From positions 1 through 42,765 of the forward strand of contig WTGY01000059.1 in the NCBI GenBank assembly GCA_011523365.1: a stretch of 42,765 bases of DNA. The letters run 5' to 3'. This DNA is from Caldilineaceae bacterium (GTDB lineage Bacteria > Chloroflexota > Anaerolineae > Caldilineales > Caldilineaceae). Under the pieces are notes generated by a model. It saw only the letters and a list, made by a program, of their open reading frames with translations, had not been told where the DNA came from and made no database searches. Of this stretch, positions 27,964 through 36,624 are shown in pieces (within the stretch, counting starts at the first letter, position 1; each line of letters starts with the position of its first letter). The translations under genes and the position numbers were made by a program.

Positions 27964-29226
27964 CTATGAACTGCTCTGCGACTCATGGGCGTTCTTCTGA
28001 TCTTCGCGTTCCTGGTCATGCAGCTCCTTCATCTGCATGCGAAGGCGTTCGAGGGGCATGATGGAGACACCCAGAAATGCCTTGTCTTCGTCTTCGGGGT
28101 GGGCGCCGAGGGAAGCTGTCGTTGAAATGGGTTCACCGTCGCGCATTACTGTTATTTCCACTTCGTCACCTGGGCTGTGACCGGCCAGGGCCTCGACCAA
28201 ATCCTGATAGTTGGAGATCTCGGTGTCGCCAACCGCGGTGATTGCATCGCCTTGCTGCAGTTCTGCGAGAGCCGCCGGTCCCTGGTCCTGCACGCTCATC
28301 ACGAGTGCCCCGTCCGGCAGTTCGGTAAAGGGGAAGCCGTTGCCGAACCGGCCGCCAAACGGCATTGCGAAGCCAAAGCGGTTGCCCCACGGCTGACGGC
28401 GGTATTGATCAGATCGGTTCATATCGCCACGGAATCGTTCTGCCGGTGCGATGCTTACGCCGATGAAGGCTTTTTCACTGTCATCCGGATGTGTGCCGAG
28501 CGTCAGACTCAGGGTTGTGCTCTCTCCTTCGCGATCCACTGTCAGCTCGACAAGGTCACCGGGGCTGTATGCGGCAACAGCCTCAGCCAAGTCTCTCATA
28601 CCTGTAATTTCGTTGTCGTCAACGGCGGTGATTAGGTCGCCTGCCATCAAGCCGGCTGTTGCGGCCGGGCTCTCGTCCAGCACCGCGTTGACCTCCGCGC
28701 CGGCACCAACGAAGATGGGGAATCGTTCCATTCCTCTGAACCGCTCGAAATTGGGGCTGCGTCCGAAGCCAGGCATTGCCGGAGCCCGCCCTCGCTGCGC
28801 TCTCATGCCCTGGATCCGGGGAACATCCGGCGCCACGCCCAGCAGCGGGTAGCCTTCGTTATCGGCCAACGTGACTGTCAGCGTCATCTCTTCGTCGCCG
28901 CGCTTTACCGTGAGTTCAAGGGTGTCGCCCGGGTCGCGCATCAGGATCACGTGCTGCAACTCGGCGGCGGTATTGACCATGTCTCCGTCGATTACCAGAA
29001 GGATGTCGCCGCGCGCAAGGCCGGCCTCGGAGGCCGGGGTCTCCTCGCCGACGGCCACGATCAGAACGCCGGGTTCCGGCTTGATCCGTTCCGACAGCGA
29101 AGCCGCCGAAGCGGTGCCTGCCAGGGCCAGAAGGGCAAGGAGGGCCACTGAAACCAGGACCCCAAGTTTCCGTTTGGACACGTTTGGCGAAGGTATCGTG
29201 CCGGTCATTCGTAACTGCTGTCTCAT
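27964..29226 (-). CDS. Secreted triple-PDZ protein without protease domain
   Basis: A 420-aa protein with a late-starting signal peptide (hydrophobic 21-37, cleavage about ASA-A at 41-43) and three PDZ modules at about 50-125, 170-245 and 300-375. Each carries a carboxylate-binding-loop context and an AxxAGLxxGD- or AxLQxGD-type turn. PDZ2 and PDZ3 end with near-identical joints (LGTHPDDSEKAFIGVSI and LGAHPEDEDKAFLGVSI), showing duplication within the gene. Methionine-, arginine- and phenylalanine-rich linkers separate the modules. No HtrA Ser-His-Asp catalytic domain is present, so it should act as a peptide-binding or adaptor protein outside the membrane. AAAGGAG lies 6 nt before ATG 29226. 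Its location between response regulator and kinase suggests a sensory or target role. Confidence 0.83.
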   Translation of the reverse strand: MRQQLRMTGTIPSPNVSKRKLGVLVSVALLALLALAGTASAASLSERIKPEPGVLIVAVGEETPASEAGLARGDILLVIDGDMVNTAAELQHVILMRDPGDTLELTVKRGDEEMTLTVTLADNEGYPLLGVAPDVPRIQGMRAQRGRAPAMPGFGRSPNFERFRGMERFPIFVGAGAEVNAVLDESPAATAGLMAGDLITAVDDNEITGMRDLAEAVAAYSPGDLVELTVDREGESTTLSLTLGTHPDDSEKAFIGVSIAPAERFRGDMNRSDQYRRQPWGNRFGFAMPFGGRFGNGFPFTELPDGALVMSVQDQGPAALAELQQGDAITAVGDTEISNYQDLVEALAGHSPGDEVEITVMRDGEPISTTASLGAHPEDEDKAFLGVSIMPLERLRMQMKELHDQEREDQKNAHESQSSS

Positions 29227-29348
29227 ATTTTTCTCCTTTAGCTGTGCTACACGATGCGGCTATACCAGTGACTACAGTTTCAGTGTAGCGCCTCAAATTG
29301 AAAGGCTGGTTGCCTTTACATTAAGGTTTCGCAATAAAGGAAAACTCC

Positions 29349-29364
29349 TTTGCCGGCCGGCAAA
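29349..29364. promoter_or_regulatory. 16-bp perfect palindrome upstream of the PDZ gene, possible operator
   Basis: TTTGCCGGCCGGCAAA is self-complementary over all 16 bases and lies 123 bp before the PDZ start in the 267-bp gap after the response regulator gene. A dimeric regulator site is plausible; OmpR-type regulators usually prefer direct repeats, so the bound protein is not obvious. Confidence 0.4.
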
Positions 29365-29493
29365 TCGGGCTGATGAGCTTATTCAGACATGGGTCCAAGA
29401 ATGACGAGCAACGCTTTTTGACTCAAGGCGGCTGAGCAGCAGGCGTGTAAGCTTTAGGACATTTGCGCATCAGAATGCAGCTCACAGTTAGTC

Positions 29494-30192
29494 TCAGCTC
29501 TGGAACTTGTAACCGAAGCCGCGGACAGTCACAAGTTTTGTCGGGTTGGCCGCGTCGCGTTCGATCTTCTGGCGCAGGTGCCGTATATGGACGTCGACGG
29601 TGCGGTCGCTGTTGACATCGCCTTCGTAGCCCCACACGGCCTCAACGAGGCCACTGCGGCTGACCGGCACGTTGGGCCGAGCTGCAAGGTAGTGAAGCAG
29701 CCGAAACTCGGTGGGCGTAAGCTCGACGATCTCGCCTTCCAAGCGCACTTCGAGATGCGTCAGGTCGATTTCAAGGCCCTCGAAGCGGTGGACCTGGGTA
29801 TCAGACTGGGCAGCCAGTTCGCCGTAGGCGCGGCGCAAGAGAGCCCGAATCCGGGACACCAGTTCGCGCAGACCGTAGGGTTTGACCATGTAGTCGTCGG
29901 CTCCCAGCTCCAAACCAAGCACCTTGTCCAGTTCTTCATCTCTGGCGGTCAACATCAGGATCGGTTGACGATGGCTTTGGGAACGAAGGGCGCGGCAGAC
30001 GTCATAGCCACTCATGTCGGGCAGACGCAGGTCCAGAGTTATCAGGTCGGGTTGTTCTCTCTTGGTCATTTCAAGTGCCTGCGCGCCGGTTTTGGCCCAG
30101 AAGACTTCGAACCCTTCCTGCTTCAGCGCGTACTCCAGGCCCCTGGCGACGGCTCGTTCGTCTTCCACAATCAGTACGCGTTCCCGTTTCAT
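29494..30192 (-). CDS. OmpR/PhoB-family response regulator
   Basis: A 232-aa two-domain regulator. The receiver domain (1-120) has the acidic pair E10-D11, phospho-acceptor D54 in ITLDLRLPDMSG, the TAR switch residue region LMLTARDEE and the conserved lysine in DDYMVKPYG. The C-terminal winged helix (about 135-230) ends in the usual RTVDVHIRHLRQKIE and VRGFGYKFQS segments. It should be phosphorylated by the kinase at 26031-27758 and bind DNA as a dimer. AGGAGG lies 7 nt before ATG 30192; the frame is open to 30306. The promoter at 30303-30331 overlaps that of the divergent rplI. Confidence 0.93.
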   Translation of the reverse strand: MKRERVLIVEDERAVARGLEYALKQEGFEVFWAKTGAQALEMTKREQPDLITLDLRLPDMSGYDVCRALRSQSHRQPILMLTARDEELDKVLGLELGADDYMVKPYGLRELVSRIRALLRRAYGELAAQSDTQVHRFEGLEIDLTHLEVRLEGEIVELTPTEFRLLHYLAARPNVPVSRSGLVEAVWGYEGDVNSDRTVDVHIRHLRQKIERDAANPTKLVTVRGFGYKFQS

Positions 30193-30278
30193 GCTCCGAC
30201 CTCCTGAGATTGCGGTCGTATCGGCGCTGTGAGGTGATGGAGACTGCATGAAGCCGTACATCTCGCGGCTTCGATTTT

Positions 30279-30307
30279 TTGGCGCCAACCTGCAGCCAGT
30301 GTACAAT
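30279..30307 (+). promoter_or_regulatory. Candidate promoter for rplI
   Basis: TTGGCG (30279-30284), a 17-bp spacer and TACAAT (30302-30307). The -10 box occupies almost the same bases as the -10 box of the opposing response-regulator promoter, so the two could not be used at the same time. Leader about 180 nt. Confidence 0.45.
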
Positions 30308-30331
30308 ACGTGGTCGTAGTATACCTATCAA
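30303..30331 (-). promoter_or_regulatory. Candidate promoter for the response regulator gene
   Basis: On the minus strand TTGATA (30326-30331), a 17-bp spacer and TATTGT (30303-30308). It faces the rplI promoter with overlapping -10 boxes. Predicted leader about 105 nt before ATG 30192. Confidence 0.45.
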
Positions 30332-30495
30332 ATGGAGGCTTTGCTACAGGGGAAGCAAAAGGACCAGGCCCCGGACATAAGCAGAGGGCCACAGCCCAAT
30401 TCACTGGGGCAACCGGATTTTTCGTCCTGATTTATGCAGGAGACCAGGCCGGTCCACTCTGAGCAGTCGCTGGAGACGGGAAGGAAGTTTTAACA

Positions 30496-31077
30496 ATGGC
30501 TCGCATGAAAGTATTGCTTACCGAAGATATTCCAAGTTTGGGCCTTGCCGGCGAAGTCCACACGGTGGCAAGAGGCTATGCCCGCAACTATCTGCTCCCG
30601 CGCAGAGAGGCGATTCTGGCGACCAAGGGCGCATTGAAACAGGCGGAGGATATTCGCCAGGCGGCGATACGGAAGCGTGCGCAGGAACGGTCGAATGCCG
30701 ATGCCCAAGCGGAGGTCCTTGGCGGGCAGCAGTTGCTCTTTAACGTGAGGGCAGGAGATAACGACCGGCTTTACGGATCGATTACCACGTCGGACATCGC
30801 CGAACGAATGGAGGAGACGGTCGAATTCGAAGTAGACCGCAGGCGAATTCTACTGAGCCAGCCGATTCGGGAGCTAGGCTTGTACGACGTGACAATTCGG
30901 TTGATGGCTGAAGTAGAGGCTACCTTTGCCGTTGCAGTCGTGCGGGAGGGCGAAGGCTGGGCAGACGCCGAACAGAGAGAGCAGGACCGTGAGGCGGCGG
31001 CCCAAGCAGAAGCGGAAGCTGAGGCGGCGGCTGAGCTGGTGGATGACGCATCCAATGCCGATGCGGAGGAGGACTAG
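30496..31077 (+). CDS. rplI: 50S ribosomal protein L9 with acidic C-terminal tail
   Basis: A 193-aa L9 protein, the elongated 23S rRNA-binding protein of the large subunit. The N-terminal domain has the family signature ([31 protein letters not shown], quoted in part: [10 protein letters not shown]), followed by the long helix and the C-terminal domain ([13 protein letters not shown]). It exceeds the usual ~150 residues by about 40; the extra tail is Ala/Glu/Asp-rich and probably helical or disordered. It is a lone gene here, without rpsF, ssb or rpsR next to it. ATG 30496 has a GGAAG site; ATG 30505 is a possible internal start. A clear terminator follows. Confidence 0.95.
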   Translation: MARMKVLLTEDIPSLGLAGEVHTVARGYARNYLLPRREAILATKGALKQAEDIRQAAIRKRAQERSNADAQAEVLGGQQLLFNVRAGDNDRLYGSITTSDIAERMEETVEFEVDRRRILLSQPIRELGLYDVTIRLMAEVEATFAVAVVREGEGWADAEQREQDREAAAQAEAEAEAAAELVDDASNADAEED

Positions 31078-31132
31078 GCGGAAGGCTGATCACAGGGTTC
31101 GTCCATACAGAACACACTAGAGAATATATGAC

Positions 31133-31160
31133 GGACAGGGTCTGCACCCTGTCCTTTTTT
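31133..31160 (+). terminator. Intrinsic terminator after rplI
   Basis: GGACAGGG (31133-31140) pairs with CCCTGTCC (31147-31154) over a 6-nt loop and is followed by six Ts. It is 56 nt after the rplI stop. Confidence 0.92.
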
Positions 31161-31346
31161 GTTTGTCCGGGTAGAGCGAGTGTGGGCCGCAGGTAGTGCA
31201 GGACTCTCACCAATCTTTTCCAATTGAAACATCAGAGCCCTTCCTCAGAACGGCGTTGATGCCCGGCCTTTTCAGCAGATCAATTCACTACACCACCCCC
31301 TGCGCGGACTGGCACGGGGATGGGCGCGGGACTGGCTTCAGGCCTG

Positions 31347-31673
31347 TGTGCATCCCAGATTTGGGGTGGGGATAGTCTGGCGGGAATTCATGGCTGCGGT
31401 GGCTGAAGTTGATAAACGTCTCTTGGCGAGACGCAGTGCAGGCCCCAGGCCTGGCCTCACGGTGGAGTCCGTCAGTTGGGCGTGCGAGGGCAGGCACAAG
31501 GCCGGCACCTACGGGGAATACGTAGGACTGGGGGGACGTGGTCTGGCCAGACACCTTCGATTGGGCACCTGTTACGAATCGAGACACCAGGTCGGCGAGG
31601 CATGTTGTAGGAGAGGGGGCGTTGCGGGGGCGGAGCCCCCGCACAAGGGAGGGCCGAATAGGCCCGACCGCCC
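31347..31673 (+). repeat. Composite dispersed element, copy A
   Basis: About 327 bp that aligns from end to end with 42462-42765, judged by eye at roughly three-quarters identity or better, with several small indels. The left end forms a CATCCC/GGGGTG hairpin; the right end is the three-way-junction repeat. One- and three-base indels between the copies shift any reading frame, so the element is not a conserved gene. No terminal inverted repeats with target-site duplication were found. Confidence 0.8.
31611..31673 (+). repeat. Three-way-junction repeat, copy 3 (complete)
   Basis: The most complete copy. The outer pair gggcg...cgccc encloses hairpin 1 (tgcgggggc-gga-gcccccgca, nine perfect pairs) and hairpin 2 (gggcc-gaata-ggccc), giving a three-way junction if folded as RNA or single-stranded DNA. 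Confidence 0.88.
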
Positions 31674-31822
31674 AAACTGCAGTGGTCAGTGGTTAGTGGT
31701 CAGTTGTCAGAGACTGCGCATGGTCTGCCTCAGGGTTGATCGTGGACGGGAGAGAGCTTCGTTGCTAGCCGAAGTACAGGAAAGTTCACCCCAATTCTGG
31801 GATACCATCAGGCCGATTTCGC

Positions 31823-31851
31823 TAGCCAATTTCGGGCTAATCGGGTATACT
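31823..31851 (+). promoter_or_regulatory. Candidate gyrA promoter
   Basis: TAGCCA (31823-31828), a 17-bp spacer and TATACT (31846-31851). It gives a leader of about 185 nt before ATG 32043. Gyrase genes are often controlled by supercoiling through the -10 region, but nothing here proves that. Confidence 0.4.
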
Positions 31852-32042
31852 AAATGGTGGCAAAAGCCCTGCCTGTCAGAGTCCAGGGCGCACGCTTTTT
31901 CCCCAATTGGCGAGGCCGATGACCGGCCAAAGAGGGCCCTCCGGCGAGAACGGAAATCGACATCGAAACTCAGGGAAGGGACCCCGAGACTGATGATGGC
32001 GGAGGCCAAGACACAGGACGATATAGTGGCGGGAGAACGTGA

Positions 32043-34667
32043 ATGAGTGAGTCAAACGGTAGAGACGACGCAGCCCCCGGTGAGAATGGAATGGGCGGTT
32101 TACCGCACGATCCGACCACCCGAAACGGGGCCAATGGCAACGGGTTGTTTGCCCAGAGCGTCGAGGAAGTCTCCATCGAAGATGAGATGCGCACCGCTTT
32201 TCTCGACTATGCGGTCAGCGTCATCGTGGCGCGGGCTCTGCCTGACGCACGCGACGGGCTGAAACCCGTTCACCGGCGCATCCTGTACGCCATGCACGAC
32301 ATGGGGCTGCGGGCGAACTCGTCCTACAAGAAGTCGGCCCGCATCGTCGGAGAGGTGCTGGGCAAGTATCACCCCCACAACGACCAGGCGGTATACGATG
32401 CGCTAGCGCGCATGGCGCAGGAGTTCAGTCTGCGCTATCCACTGGTAAACGGCCAGGGGAATTTCGGCTCTATCGACGGCGACAGCCCCGCAGCGATGCG
32501 TTACACGGAGGCCAAACTGGCGCAGTTGACCGAGATGCTGCTCCAGGATATCGAAATGGATACGGTCGATTGGGGACCGAATTTCGATGACAGCCTGGAA
32601 GAGCCGTTGGTACTGCCTGGGAAGCTGCCCAACATGCTGGTCAACGGCTCAAGCGGCATCGCCGTGGGCATGGCCACGAATATTCCTCCCCACAACCTGA
32701 GTGAAATATGCGACGCGGTGGTCCATGTCATCGACAACTGGGAGCGGCGCGAGCAGGTCGGTCTTGAAGAGTTGATGGAACTGGTGAAAGGGCCGGACTT
32801 CCCAACCGGGGGCGAGATACTGGGGACGGAAGGGATTCGTCATGCATTCGCCACCGGTCGCGGCCGCATACTTGTACGGGCGAAGACGCAGATCGAGGAG
32901 ACGGACGGCGGCCGATTCCGCATCATCGTCACGGAGATCCCTTACCAGGTCAACAAGACGACATTGCTGGAGCGGATCGCCGAGTTAGCCCGTTCCGGTC
33001 GCCTGGACAGTATCAGCGACCTGCGGGACGAGAGCGACCGGAGCGGGATGCGAATCGTTGTTGAGCTGAAGCGGGGTGCGTCGCCAAGAAAGGAACAGAA
33101 CCGTCTCTTCAAGTTTACGCCACTACAGTCAACCTTCAGTGTCAATGCCCTGTCGCTGCTGAACGGCAGGCCGGTGACATTGGGTTTGCGACGGGCACTG
33201 TTGATTTACATTGATCACCGGTTTGAGGTGATCACGCGGCGCACCGAGTTTGATCTGTCGAAGCAGCGCGAGCGGGCACATGTCCTGGAGGGGTTGCGCA
33301 TTGCGCTGCAGTTCCTTGACGAGGTCATTGCAACGATTCGCAATGCCGCCAGCGCGGAGGAGGCGCGCACGCAGTTGGTGGAAAGGTTCAGTCTGAGCCT
33401 GGTTCAGGCCCAGGCGATCCTGGACCTGCAGTTGAGGCGGTTGGCGGCGTTGGAGCGGCAAAGGATAGAAGATGAGTACCAGGAGGTGATGGAGCGCATA
33501 GCCTATCTGGAAGACCTGCTGGCCAATCCGTCGAAGATCCGGGGCCTGATTCGTGACGACATAGTCGAAATGAAGGAAAAGTATGGCGATGAACGGCGCA
33601 CGGGAATATTACACTTCGCCAGCGGCGACTTCAGCGATGAGGACCTGATTCCGCAAGAGAACGTGCTGATCAGTTTCAGCGCCAATTCTTACATCAAGAG
33701 AATGGAAGCCGACAGCTTCCGGGCGCAAGGTCGCGGTGGACGCGGGGTAAGGGGGATGAGTACACGAGGCCAGGACGAAGTCATGGACCTGCGCTTTGCG
33801 CGTACTCTGGACCATATTCTCTTCTTTACCAATAAGGGAAGGGTATACAGCAGCCGCGTTTACGAGTTGCCGGAGGGCAGCCGCACGTCCAAGGGGGCCC
33901 ATATCGCCAACATTCTCACGCTTCAGCCTGATGAGCAGGTCACGACGATGTTGACGCTGGGGGATTTTGAGCAGGCCTCTTACATTACGCTTCTGACTCG
34001 CAAGGCTCGCATCAAGCGGGTGATGGTATCGGCGTTCTCGAATGTTCGTCAGAACGGCGTTATCGCAATGAATCTGGACCTGGATGACTCGCTCGAATGG
34101 GCACAACTGACTAACGGGGGTCAGGAGTTCATAATTGTCACGCGCGGGGGCAAGGCGCTGCGGATGCGTGAGGACCAGGTGCGAGCCATGGGCCGCACGG
34201 CGGCCGGTGTCTGGGCGATGCGTCTGCTTGGCGATGATCTGGTGACGGGCTTCGATGTGGTGCGGCCGTGTGCCGATCTCTTTGTTCTGCACGAGTTGGG
34301 TTGCGGCAAACGGGTTAAACTTGCGGAGTACCCGCGCAAGAACCGATATACGCAAGGAGTATGGTCGACGGACCACAGGAGGCTCGGTGAGTTGGGCCCG
34401 ATAATTGCAGCGAGGGTTGTCACCGAGAATGACCAGATCACTGTAATCACCGGCAACGGAATCGTGTTGCGAACTCCTGTCTCGGGTATCAGCCACAAGG
34501 GGAGGCCTGCGATGGGTGTACGCATCGTCAATCTGGATGATGGCGATACGGTTGCGGCGCTGGCCGTACTCAGGCACGAGGATTTGATCCGTGAGGTCGA
34601 GGGAACCGAGCCGAGTGACACCAGCGAAGCCGTGAATGGTTCCTCGCCTGTCGCGGTAGCCGAATAG
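32043..34667 (+). CDS. gyrA: DNA gyrase subunit A
   Basis: An 874-aa type IIA topoisomerase A subunit that introduces negative supercoils together with GyrB. The breakage-reunion domain has the catalytic tyrosine Y154 in AAMRYTE and the GNFGSIDGD segment. The C-terminal beta-pinwheel follows a GyrA box reading QGRGGRG (562-568), which marks gyrase over topoisomerase IV. The N terminus carries a Gly/Asn-rich extension of ~35 residues. In the quinolone-contact region the sequence is [10 protein letters not shown]: Asn113 at the E. coli Gly81 position and Gln115 at Ser83, with Asp119 (Asp87) kept. ATG 32043 follows a GGGAG site. gyrB is not in the window. The next gene starts 18 nt after the stop. 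Confidence 0.95.
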   Translation: MSESNGRDDAAPGENGMGGLPHDPTTRNGANGNGLFAQSVEEVSIEDEMRTAFLDYAVSVIVARALPDARDGLKPVHRRILYAMHDMGLRANSSYKKSARIVGEVLGKYHPHNDQAVYDALARMAQEFSLRYPLVNGQGNFGSIDGDSPAAMRYTEAKLAQLTEMLLQDIEMDTVDWGPNFDDSLEEPLVLPGKLPNMLVNGSSGIAVGMATNIPPHNLSEICDAVVHVIDNWERREQVGLEELMELVKGPDFPTGGEILGTEGIRHAFATGRGRILVRAKTQIEETDGGRFRIIVTEIPYQVNKTTLLERIAELARSGRLDSISDLRDESDRSGMRIVVELKRGASPRKEQNRLFKFTPLQSTFSVNALSLLNGRPVTLGLRRALLIYIDHRFEVITRRTEFDLSKQRERAHVLEGLRIALQFLDEVIATIRNAASAEEARTQLVERFSLSLVQAQAILDLQLRRLAALERQRIEDEYQEVMERIAYLEDLLANPSKIRGLIRDDIVEMKEKYGDERRTGILHFASGDFSDEDLIPQENVLISFSANSYIKRMEADSFRAQGRGGRGVRGMSTRGQDEVMDLRFARTLDHILFFTNKGRVYSSRVYELPEGSRTSKGAHIANILTLQPDEQVTTMLTLGDFEQASYITLLTRKARIKRVMVSAFSNVRQNGVIAMNLDLDDSLEWAQLTNGGQEFIIVTRGGKALRMREDQVRAMGRTAAGVWAMRLLGDDLVTGFDVVRPCADLFVLHELGCGKRVKLAEYPRKNRYTQGVWSTDHRRLGELGPIIAARVVTENDQITVITGNGIVLRTPVSGISHKGRPAMGVRIVNLDDGDTVAALAVLRHEDLIREVEGTEPSDTSEAVNGSSPVAVAE

Positions 34668-34685
34668 ACAAGGGAGTATGCATAA

Positions 34686-36125
34686 ATGTCCGACCTTCGC
34701 TCGCTGATACAGGGCGAGCCTGGGCCACGACACGCCTTTTTGCCCAGACTCAATCCCGACTCACTCGCAGAGACGCTCGTCGCCTTCGCCAATGGCGAAG
34801 GCGGTACTGTCGTATTGGGAGTTGACGCCAACGGCAGTCGAGGAGATCAGTTGGTAGGGGACGATGTGGAGGGTGCGTTACGGGCGGCCCTGGCCCTTTG
34901 CCGCCCGCCGATGCGGACTGAATGGCAGGAGGAGGAGACGCAGTCCGGACCAGTCATCATATTGCGGGTGGATCGCAGCAGCGAGCTGCACATTCTTTCC
35001 GACGGACGGGCGTTGGTTCGCCGCGGAAGTGAGAACCGGCCGCTCAGTCCGTCGGAACTGGAAATATTGGTGGGGAACCGGGCGATGGGGGAGTTTGAGA
35101 CCGATGTAGTACCCGGCTCTGCGAGAGAGGATCTGGACGAGGAGGTAATCGACGAGTATCTCGAGAAGAGGCAGCAGCGCAACCCGCACGGAGCCATTCT
35201 CCCCAAGAACAGGCTGTTGCAGCAGATTGGCGCCATAGACAGTGACGGGATCCCGACAGTGAGCGGGATGCTCCTGTTCGGTAAGGAGCCCCAGTTGTTC
35301 CTGCCCCACAGCCGGGCGGTATTTGTTAAGTTTGATGACAGTCCGGGCGCCTTCAGAACGGACGAGAGAGCGAGGCTAGCGAAGTCACCAGGAACTGAAG
35401 CATCATTGTACCTGGCGAGCGAGGCCGGTTCATTCGGCTATGGCCGCAGGGAGGAGATCACGGGCCCGCTTGCTCGAATCGTCGAGCGCGGATGGCGCGT
35501 CATCTGGGAAGAAATGGGCAAGAAGGCCGTGGTTAAGGGGCTGCAACGGGAGGATCAGACGGAGTATCCCCCGTTTGCCGTGCGTGAAGCCTTGGTTAAC
35601 GCCGTCTGCCACCGGGACTACCGCCTCAGGGGAAGCAGCGTTGAGATCCATATGCGCCCCGACAGCCTAGAGATCATCAGTCCCGGCGGTTTGCCGGCGT
35701 ACATAACGATTGAAAACATTGTTGAGGAACATTACAGCCGCAACCCTCGTCTCGTCAACGGACTTTACCAGTGGGGCTATATCGAGGAGCTGGGCCTTGG
35801 CGTTGACCGCATGATCGAGGACATGGTGGCGGCAGGCCATCCACCCCCGCTGTTCGATGCGAAGAGCCATCGATTCTCGGTCACTTTGCAGAACCGCAAA
35901 GACCTGGAGAAGATCATCCCCGAGTGGGAACAGCACATGAACGAGCGCCAACTGAAGGCTATGCAGTTTGTGCAGGCGAACGGAAGCATCAGCAACCGGG
36001 ATTACCGGCAGCTGTGCACGCATGTTGGTGCGGAGACGTTACGCCTTGACCTGGTTGACCTGGTGGACAAGAAGCTACTCCTAAAGATCGGCGACAAACG
36101 GGGGACCCGATACATTCTCCGGTAG
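34686..36125 (+). CDS. AlbA_2 (schlafen-type) and GHKL-ATPase domain protein, putative transcriptional regulator
   Basis: A 479-aa protein of the COG2865 type. An N-terminal AlbA_2-like domain (about 25-130; LAETLVAFANGEGGTVVLGVD) is followed by a linker and a GHKL ATPase-like region. That region (about 295-390) has REALVNAVCHRDYR, EIISPGGLP and GLGVDRM, and a winged-helix end follows (about 415-479; ISNRDYRQLC and GTRYILR). The family is annotated as a transcriptional regulator or RecG-related protein, and the true role is poorly known; some relatives occur in defence loci. It starts 18 nt after gyrA and is almost certainly cotranscribed. A link to DNA topology control is tempting but unproven. 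Confidence 0.82.
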   Translation: MSDLRSLIQGEPGPRHAFLPRLNPDSLAETLVAFANGEGGTVVLGVDANGSRGDQLVGDDVEGALRAALALCRPPMRTEWQEEETQSGPVIILRVDRSSELHILSDGRALVRRGSENRPLSPSELEILVGNRAMGEFETDVVPGSAREDLDEEVIDEYLEKRQQRNPHGAILPKNRLLQQIGAIDSDGIPTVSGMLLFGKEPQLFLPHSRAVFVKFDDSPGAFRTDERARLAKSPGTEASLYLASEAGSFGYGRREEITGPLARIVERGWRVIWEEMGKKAVVKGLQREDQTEYPPFAVREALVNAVCHRDYRLRGSSVEIHMRPDSLEIISPGGLPAYITIENIVEEHYSRNPRLVNGLYQWGYIEELGLGVDRMIEDMVAAGHPPPLFDAKSHRFSVTLQNRKDLEKIIPEWEQHMNERQLKAMQFVQANGSISNRDYRQLCTHVGAETLRLDLVDLVDKKLLLKIGDKRGTRYILR

Positions 36126-36535
36126 TAGCCGCTGAGCCATCTCCGGTGTCATAGGCCGCCCACTGAGGCTGCGCTGGACTGCCTTAGTTATTCTTACACG
36201 CCGACCGTGTCAATCTCGTCGAACAGTGGCGGCAGTTCTTGGGCGATTACCGGGGTCACCTCATTCGGGCTCGTAAACTGAATGTACCTGGGAAGTTATG
36301 TCAAGAGACGGCTCAATTTGGGATAATTGGGTTATTCGTTTGGGATAACGGGCCGTTGCGAAAGGATAAGCCTCGAATATTCCGGCGAAATTGGTAAAGA
36401 ATGCGTCGAGCGAGAACCCGGGGAATTCAGGAAAATGAGGGTTTGCCCTGCTCCGAATCAGTGCAGGCACAGTGCGATCGGCTCAGATCGGGATCCGATC
36501 TCGAAGAAGATGACTTTGTGCTCTGAACGTCCCGA
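36126..36535. other. Gap between the AlbA_2 protein and signal peptidase genes
   Basis: There is no convincing gene on either strand and no terminator with a T-tract. TTTGGGATAA occurs twice as a direct repeat (36317-36326 and 36339-36348), 22 bp apart, or two helical turns; it might be a binding site. The promoter for the next gene lies at the right edge. Confidence 0.5.
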
Positions 36536-36565
36536 TTGCCCGCCGTCAAAGTCGGGTGATATAAT
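36536..36565 (+). promoter_or_regulatory. Candidate promoter for signal peptidase I
   Basis: TTGCCC (36536-36541), an 18-bp spacer and a perfect TATAAT (36560-36565) with TGA in front as an extended -10. Predicted start near 36572. Confidence 0.6.
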
Positions 36566-36624
36566 TTAGGTAAACTGTCGCCCTTGGAAGAGGGCGTTTA
36601 CGCCACGAAACCGGACCCAAGCCA

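Larger units (their letters stand above)
31161..32042. other. Non-coding region holding the composite repeat and gyrA leader
   Basis: About 0.88 kb with no convincing gene. It holds the 327-bp composite repeat (31347-31673), a stretch of degenerate agtggtc heptamers right behind it (31681-31712) and the candidate gyrA promoter. The long frame 31348-32046 overlaps the gyrA start but crosses the repeat and shows no protein-like composition. Confidence 0.55.

Noticed and set aside
31348..32046. Long plus-strand frame whose stop overlaps the gyrA start (ATGA)
   Set aside because: The first half is the composite repeat, which has no conserved frame. The product has no domain-like composition and there is no ribosome site.
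33609..34733. 374-codon minus-strand frame
   Set aside because: It is antisense to the conserved C-terminal domain of gyrA.
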